Shown here: piece after piece, positions 59,398 through 64,000 of the stretch
Layout: each line of letters begins with the position of its first letter
Numbering within the stretch: position 1 is the first letter of the stretch
DNA from: Rhododendron vialii
Lineage: Eukaryota; Streptophyta; Magnoliopsida; Ericales; Ericaceae
Reading direction: 5' to 3'
DNA: 64,000 nt
Assembly: GCF_030253575.1 (NCBI RefSeq)
Contig: NC_080557.1
Span: forward strand, 48,033,501 to 48,097,500
The notes under the pieces: model-generated
What the model saw: only the letters and a program-made list of their open reading frames with translations
Databases searched by the model: none
What the model was told of the DNA's origin: nothing
Translations under genes and position numbers: made by a program

Positions 59398-59528
59398 GGG
59401 AAAATGACGGCTAATGACGTGTTTTGATAATTAATACCCGCCAATAACATTTTCAGCATTAACAAATATTCTCAGTATTCCTTAACAGGTATTAATTATC
59501 AAAACGCGTCATGTACCGTAATTTTCCC
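59398..59528. mobile_element. Small Mutator-like MITE
   Basis: The inverted ends read GGGAAAATGACGGCTAATGAC and, from the right, GGGAAAATTACGGTACATGAC, each followed by TTTTGATAATTAATACC. The flanks TTGTGCTTT and TTGTTCTCT agree at 7 of 9 bases, compatible with an aged 9-bp target duplication. Confidence 0.7.
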
Positions 59529-59537
59529 TTGTTCTCT

Positions 59538-60711
59538 TGCCCTTATCATCCTAGATTGAGTTGGACAGTACTAGCTAGTTGGTGATGGAGATCAAGAAAG
59601 AGTTTTTTATGCCATGCATTCACTTGTTGAACATATATAAGGAAAGGATTGGCTGGTTATTACATGGTTCCACTCATCTGATTTTCAATTACGGTTTGTC
59701 GGTAATGATGATTGGTCCCTTGCTTTGTTAATTGGAGTATGTACGATTAGTCCCATGCATGGTTTAATTATACAAGTAGATATATTTCTTTCTTCATATT
59801 CAAATGTGTAGATCAACAACCGGTCTTGTGGGCCAACTAGTACCCAGCTGCCTTCTGCCTTTAGATTTCTGAAGGAATTATTTCACCTGCCTTCTGCCCT
59901 TAAAGTAACCTCCTAAGGTCTCAGCCTCTCAAGTTCGAAACCTCTTAATTAGGTTCTATCAACTTCATTGGGGCCAATTTATATATATAGAACTTTGCTT
60001 TGACTTTAATTAGGACCCCGTAAGTGGGCGGTGATTAGTCCAGACGCTTTAGTTATCAAAAAAAAAAAAGTAAAAGTGGAATATAGGGATTTAAGTGGCA
60101 GGATATACGGAGGGGGGACCATAAACCTTTGCAAAATGCAAAAAAGATGGCAAGTTGATCATAGTATCTCAATGCAAGTTGGAAACTTAGCTTGGTAGGA
60201 GAAATCAGAAATGGGTTTTTGTTGGAGTCTTGTCAATGATGGTATGGAAATTGGGGTTTTTTCACTACGGATAACTTTTTCAATTACTTTAGTCATTACT
60301 AGCTCTATAATCATCAATTAATATTATTAACTTTGGTGGCCCATTGCTGGATATTTCAAGGGAATATAAGACTTGTCGTATGCATCGTCCGAAATATGCA
60401 TGAGATCTTAAAAGGTGAAAGTTGCCCGTGACGTTGTTAAAGGAACTCCAAATTAGGACTGCGGATTATTTTTTGATGATCTTTAGGATCCATTTTATGT
60501 AGAAAATGCTGGAATGCTCCTTTGGTGGCTCCCAATTGGTTTGGGCCTTAGGGGCCAAATTATTTGGAGCTGATGTGGCTTCCACACCAGAGTGCTCCAT
60601 CTTTGTTTGCCCAACTTTTTAAGCGATTGTTTCCTCCCCTTCTTACTCCAGTAGTCCACTCCCAGCTCTTAAAACCTCTGCCCATCCAAACCTCTCCTTC
60701 CCCTGCTCTGC

Positions 60712-60712
<1 letters not shown>
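59538..60712. other. Upstream flank of the HIPP gene
   Basis: AT-rich intergenic sequence in which no other gene was recognised. The proximal part is pyrimidine-rich and probably includes the leader. Confidence 0.4.

Positions 60713-60755
<43 letters not shown>
60713..60755 (+). repeat. (CT)n tract in the HIPP leader
   Basis: About 20 CT units end eight bases before the ATG. CT tracts in plant leaders are common and can affect expression and vary in length. Confidence 0.95.
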
Positions 60756-60758
<3 letters not shown>

Positions 60759-60762
60759 TAAG

Positions 60763-61950
60763 ATGGCAACAAAACCCGCTGATGATGCGTCAGAACCACT
60801 GAAATACCAGGTAGAGTATTCGATGCTTTCTGTTTTTCTTCACCCACTTCTCTGCTTCTTTTCATCTCAGTCATTACTTCTCTGGTCTTCTTACCATCTG
60901 TTGCCCTTGTTTTTATCCACAGACATGGAACTTGAAAGTCTCCATCCACTGCGAAGGCTGCAAGAAGAAAGTAAAGAAAATCCTTCAGAACATAGAGGGT
61001 AGTACAGAACACCCAATACCCCCCAAGTGTGTATGGGAATGTTTTGTTTATACCTACATGTCATGCATGCCTACAGTTTAGGAGTTATATTTTGTTTAAA
61101 TTAATGTGGTTCAGCAATTTCTCTTTGGATAAATTAAATGTCTTTCAATGACTGTTTTGTCTTTGGATATTGATCCTTTGTTACAATAATTTTGCTGACT
61201 GCTGTCTGCTGATCGAGTATTTCTGTCTCATATTCAGGTGTTTATACCACTGTGATTGATTCTCAGCAACAAAAGGTTACTGTGACTGGAAACGTGAACG
61301 CAGACACATTGATCAAGAAGCTGGTGAAAACCGGGAAACATGCAGAGCTTTGGCCGGAAAACTTTGAAAAAAAGAAGAAAAAGTCCGGCAAAAAAAAGAA
61401 TAACCAGAAACAAGAAAACCCGGAAAGTAATGGGAAAGTAAGTGATGATGATGATGAACAGAAGGATTTAGAAGTGGAAACTGAAAACCCTGCTGACAAT
61501 AGCGATGACCAGTCTCTGGGGGAGGAAGAAAAAGGTGGAGAAATTGAGGCTCCGGCCACTGGTGGTGGCAGCGGAGGTAAAAAGAAGAAGAAGAAAAAGA
61601 AGAAGAGCAAGAACGGAAATGAGAACGGCGGTGATGCACTAGCCAGCGGCACTGGATACCCTATGCTATCTGAGGGCTTGGACCCGCTTTTCGGGTCCAT
61701 GAATCTTGGCCCTCCATCTGAGCAGATGTATCCATATCCACCTGCCTATTATCCGCTTCCATCCTATGGGTTGAGCTACAATATGGCGTATCCTAGTACT
61801 AGCACTTTGCACTATGACCCGCCAGCAAATGCTTACATGCAGTCACAGGTAGATTACCCACCACCTCTACATCCAATCCATGCATTCGCCAATGGTAATG
61901 ATGGTGCTGATGATTATGATGATGATGAGACTGGATGCTCTATCATGTAA
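60763..61950 (+). CDS. Heavy-metal-associated isoprenylated plant protein (HIPP), three exons
   Basis: Exons 60763-60810, 60923-60998 and 61238-61950, with agreeing phases, encode 278 aa. Residues about 17-80 form a heavy-metal-associated (HMA) domain with the metal-binding pair C26-E-G-C29. The splice between exons 2 and 3 falls inside the domain at NIEG/VYTT. Lys-rich runs follow (about 83-95 and 120-130), which may bind nucleic acid or direct nuclear entry. There is an acidic DDDDEQKD region between them, then a Gly/Pro/Tyr-rich tail. The last four residues, CSIM, form a CaaX box for farnesylation. This is the HIPP plan; such proteins bind heavy metals and act in metal balance and stress responses at membranes or the nucleus. 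Length is usual for larger HIPPs. Confidence 0.95.
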
Positions 61951-62181
61951 CTCGTAACCAGGATACGAGTGGGGATATACGGTATACGTAGACGATATGA
62001 TAAGTATATGTTATGGTAGTTTATTGAAGGAGTAATTGATGGTCTGTTTTTATGTTAGCTAGATTTGCACTGCTTTGGGTTTGCTTGAGCTCATTAATAA
62101 AAGCTTAGAGCCTGTATGTTTCGCAAGACCTCTAAATTTCCTTTCTTTATTCTCTCATATGGAAAGGACTATTTTGTTTGC

Positions 62182-62186
<5 letters not shown>

Positions 62187-62251
<65 letters not shown>
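62187..62251 (+). repeat. (TC)n microsatellite downstream of HIPP
   Basis: About 32 uninterrupted TC units about 240 bp after the stop codon. Confidence 0.95.
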
Positions 62252-62252
<1 letters not shown>

Positions 62253-64000
62253 GAAAGTTCTGAATGACTTCTTTTTTAGGAATTGGTTGTGTCTTTTCGA
62301 AAAGAAAGCTCATTGTTTGGTTAAAGAAAGAACACTTATTTTGTGGGTGCCTTTTGCTTTAGATGGTGATGGTATTACTAGCCAGGCAACCATTTTGAGC
62401 TGAAAGCCAGTTTAGTTGTTGCTTTTTGTTTGTTGTTATAGTCTCTCAATGAACAAAGAATGGGTACCCCTATGGCCCAACGCATTCAAGTATTTTCTTT
62501 TTGACAGTTGCTTTAGTTGAGATATTGGAAAAAGTTGAATGTGGTTGTTGTGGTCCAGTTGGGATCTAACTACGGCCCCAACCCCAACCCTACACAGTCA
62601 AATTACTTGCCAAACCCTCCCTATTCATTCATGTGTGCAAAATCAAACGAAAGAAAGAGTGGAATGGCAACCGTGGAATGGCAACCGCGGAATGGCGGAC
62701 TTTGAACTGTAGTTCCACTCTCACTTCTGTCAATTTTTGTGCTGAGTCAGTTCATATGGACTTTGTCCAGATTTTAATCGGGCTTTCTTGTCAGCGAACG
62801 GTTGGATTGATCTTCAGATCAGTTAACCGATATCAAGTTGTAAAAAGAAGGAAGAAGGGAATGACAAAATGTAGCTAGAACGTACTGTCTGGTCCCCATA
62901 TGATACAAAGCCCATTTGTTTTGAAGCAAAACTGACCTCCCAACCTCTCCTGCACCTTCCGCACATTCAAAGAGCAGATATCATCCTCCATACCATACAA
63001 AGAGCAATGGGTAGACTTATCCTGTCCCACATGCTACACCGTTAAGAGAAATCGTATCACCTCATCTTAATTAACTACTCTATGACTCTCTCTTTTTTTC
63101 CTCGGCGAAAGTTAGTAACATTTGTTATAATTGATGAGGTTTGAACCCGTTAAATGCACAATAGTACATGACACTTACCATTAGGGTACGTCCACTCCAC
63201 TTGCCTACTCTATGGCTCATCAAACCATAACACTCATGTTTTGACTATGTTATCAAACTAAATCAAAATGTAATAGATACTTTTTAAAAAGCTTTTTTTT
63301 TTTTTTTTTGGGTCTTTCAGTCGCTCATTAAATGGATATCTATGTTGTTTACCTCATTTTCCTTTTCATTCAAACAAAATAGGATTTTGAATGGAATATC
63401 TGGGATCGATCTATGGAATCTCTAGAAAAGTACTGCTACTTTTATTTCACAGAATTTTTCCAGCTTTTATATATACCAAGATAAAGTAATATTCTTTCCA
63501 GGAAATTGCCTGATAGCCATGGCCCTTGACCAGTCCCCAATTTGTTCACAAGGGCCCATGCAAGCCGCCCAACTGCAATCCCTTGCCTTGTATAGATACT
63601 AGGGTTTGAACTTTATAGAAAAGCAGGAAGTTTTTTAATATGTACTACTATTTCGATCTCCATATTCGATGAATTGGGACGATATCCAATGGTGTGTTCA
63701 CGATATATAGATAGGAAAAATGAGAGTAGCAAAAAGAATCAATCTCAATCCGAGGCATATGCTGGATAATGGTCCAGATAGAGAGATTTATTGGATTTGA
63801 CCAGATTTGGGAGAATTGAGAAATGCATAAGATTTTGAATCAGTAATTATTTAGAAAACTAAAAGAATTCCGAAAACAACTGTGGCATTGAAGAAAACAA
63901 ATAGAATAGCATGTAGGAAATTGATTTTGACATTTCAGTTTTAATCACTAGCACTCCATTTTGTGTGTTGATCATGTGAGATTACAAAGTTAAAAGTGAA
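62252..64000. other. Non-coding interval to the window end
   Basis: A direct duplication GGAATGGCAACCG occurs near 62660-62685, and a run of about 18 T lies at 63293-63310. No gene, RNA or bounded transposon was recognised. Confidence 0.4.

Noticed and set aside
61263..61700. 145-codon antisense frame
   Set aside because: It is the shadow of the lysine- and glutamate-rich HIPP exon 3.
63128..63195. tRNA-like fragment (GGTTTGAACCC)
   Set aside because: No acceptor or anticodon stems can be formed; it resembles a common repeat scrap.
1..64000. CRISPR arrays, operons, bacterial promoters, organelle insertions
   Set aside because: Introns, tRNA type and transposons show plant nuclear DNA. The repeats found are transposon ends, microsatellites or segmental duplications, none with CRISPR-like spacing.

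Overview
The window is nuclear DNA of a flowering plant, most likely a eudicot. It is AT-rich, with GT-AG introns, a plant-type tRNA-Gly, a plant SRC2-like C2 protein, a heavy-metal-associated isoprenylated plant protein, and many decayed plant transposons (foldback Mutator-like, hAT and PIF/Harbinger MITEs, L1-type LINE pieces, copia remnants, a solo LTR). The species cannot be fixed from the sequence. All multi-exon models below were built by hand from splice signals and phase agreement, without transcript data.

Layout. 1-5.9 kb: repeats, including a 955-bp foldback element with a perfect 9-bp target duplication. 5.9-14.5 kb: a five-exon gene for a shortened papain-like protein that has lost the catalytic Cys and carries a repeated basic tail. 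Its 3' exons lie in one arm of a large palindrome (two ~2.0-kb arms, ~0.4-kb centre), and the other arm holds a broken inverted copy. 14.6-18 kb: LINE, LINE-derived and copia debris. 18-33 kb: a duplicated landscape built from a divergent pair, a cystatin-like gene on the minus strand and a SPIDR-like gene on the plus strand. It contains two apparently intact cystatin-like genes in inverted orientation (215 and 280 aa), a truncated SPIDR-like pseudogene and a cystatin-like remnant. 30-36.8 kb: a 14-exon SPIDR-like gene with a solo LTR in one intron. 37.4-39 kb: a two-exon SRC2-like gene. 39.7 kb: tRNA-Gly(CCC). 40-45 kb: duplicated non-coding sequence and MITEs. 45.6-49.2 kb: a ~0.42-kb-arm hairpin, a triplicated proline-rich exon and a broken AAA-ATPase C-terminus. 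51-55 kb: more decayed copies of the cystatin-like module. 55-60 kb: foldback elements and an RNase H remnant. 60.8-62 kb: a three-exon HIPP gene. The rest shows nothing clear.

The feature most worth following up is the close co-occurrence of a papain-fold protein without a catalytic Cys and a cystatin-fold family without the QxVxG inhibitory loop. Both have Lys/Arg-rich, nuclear-looking extensions, and both are being copied in inverted orientation. Each member can be read directly from the sequence. That they form a functional pair is inference only.
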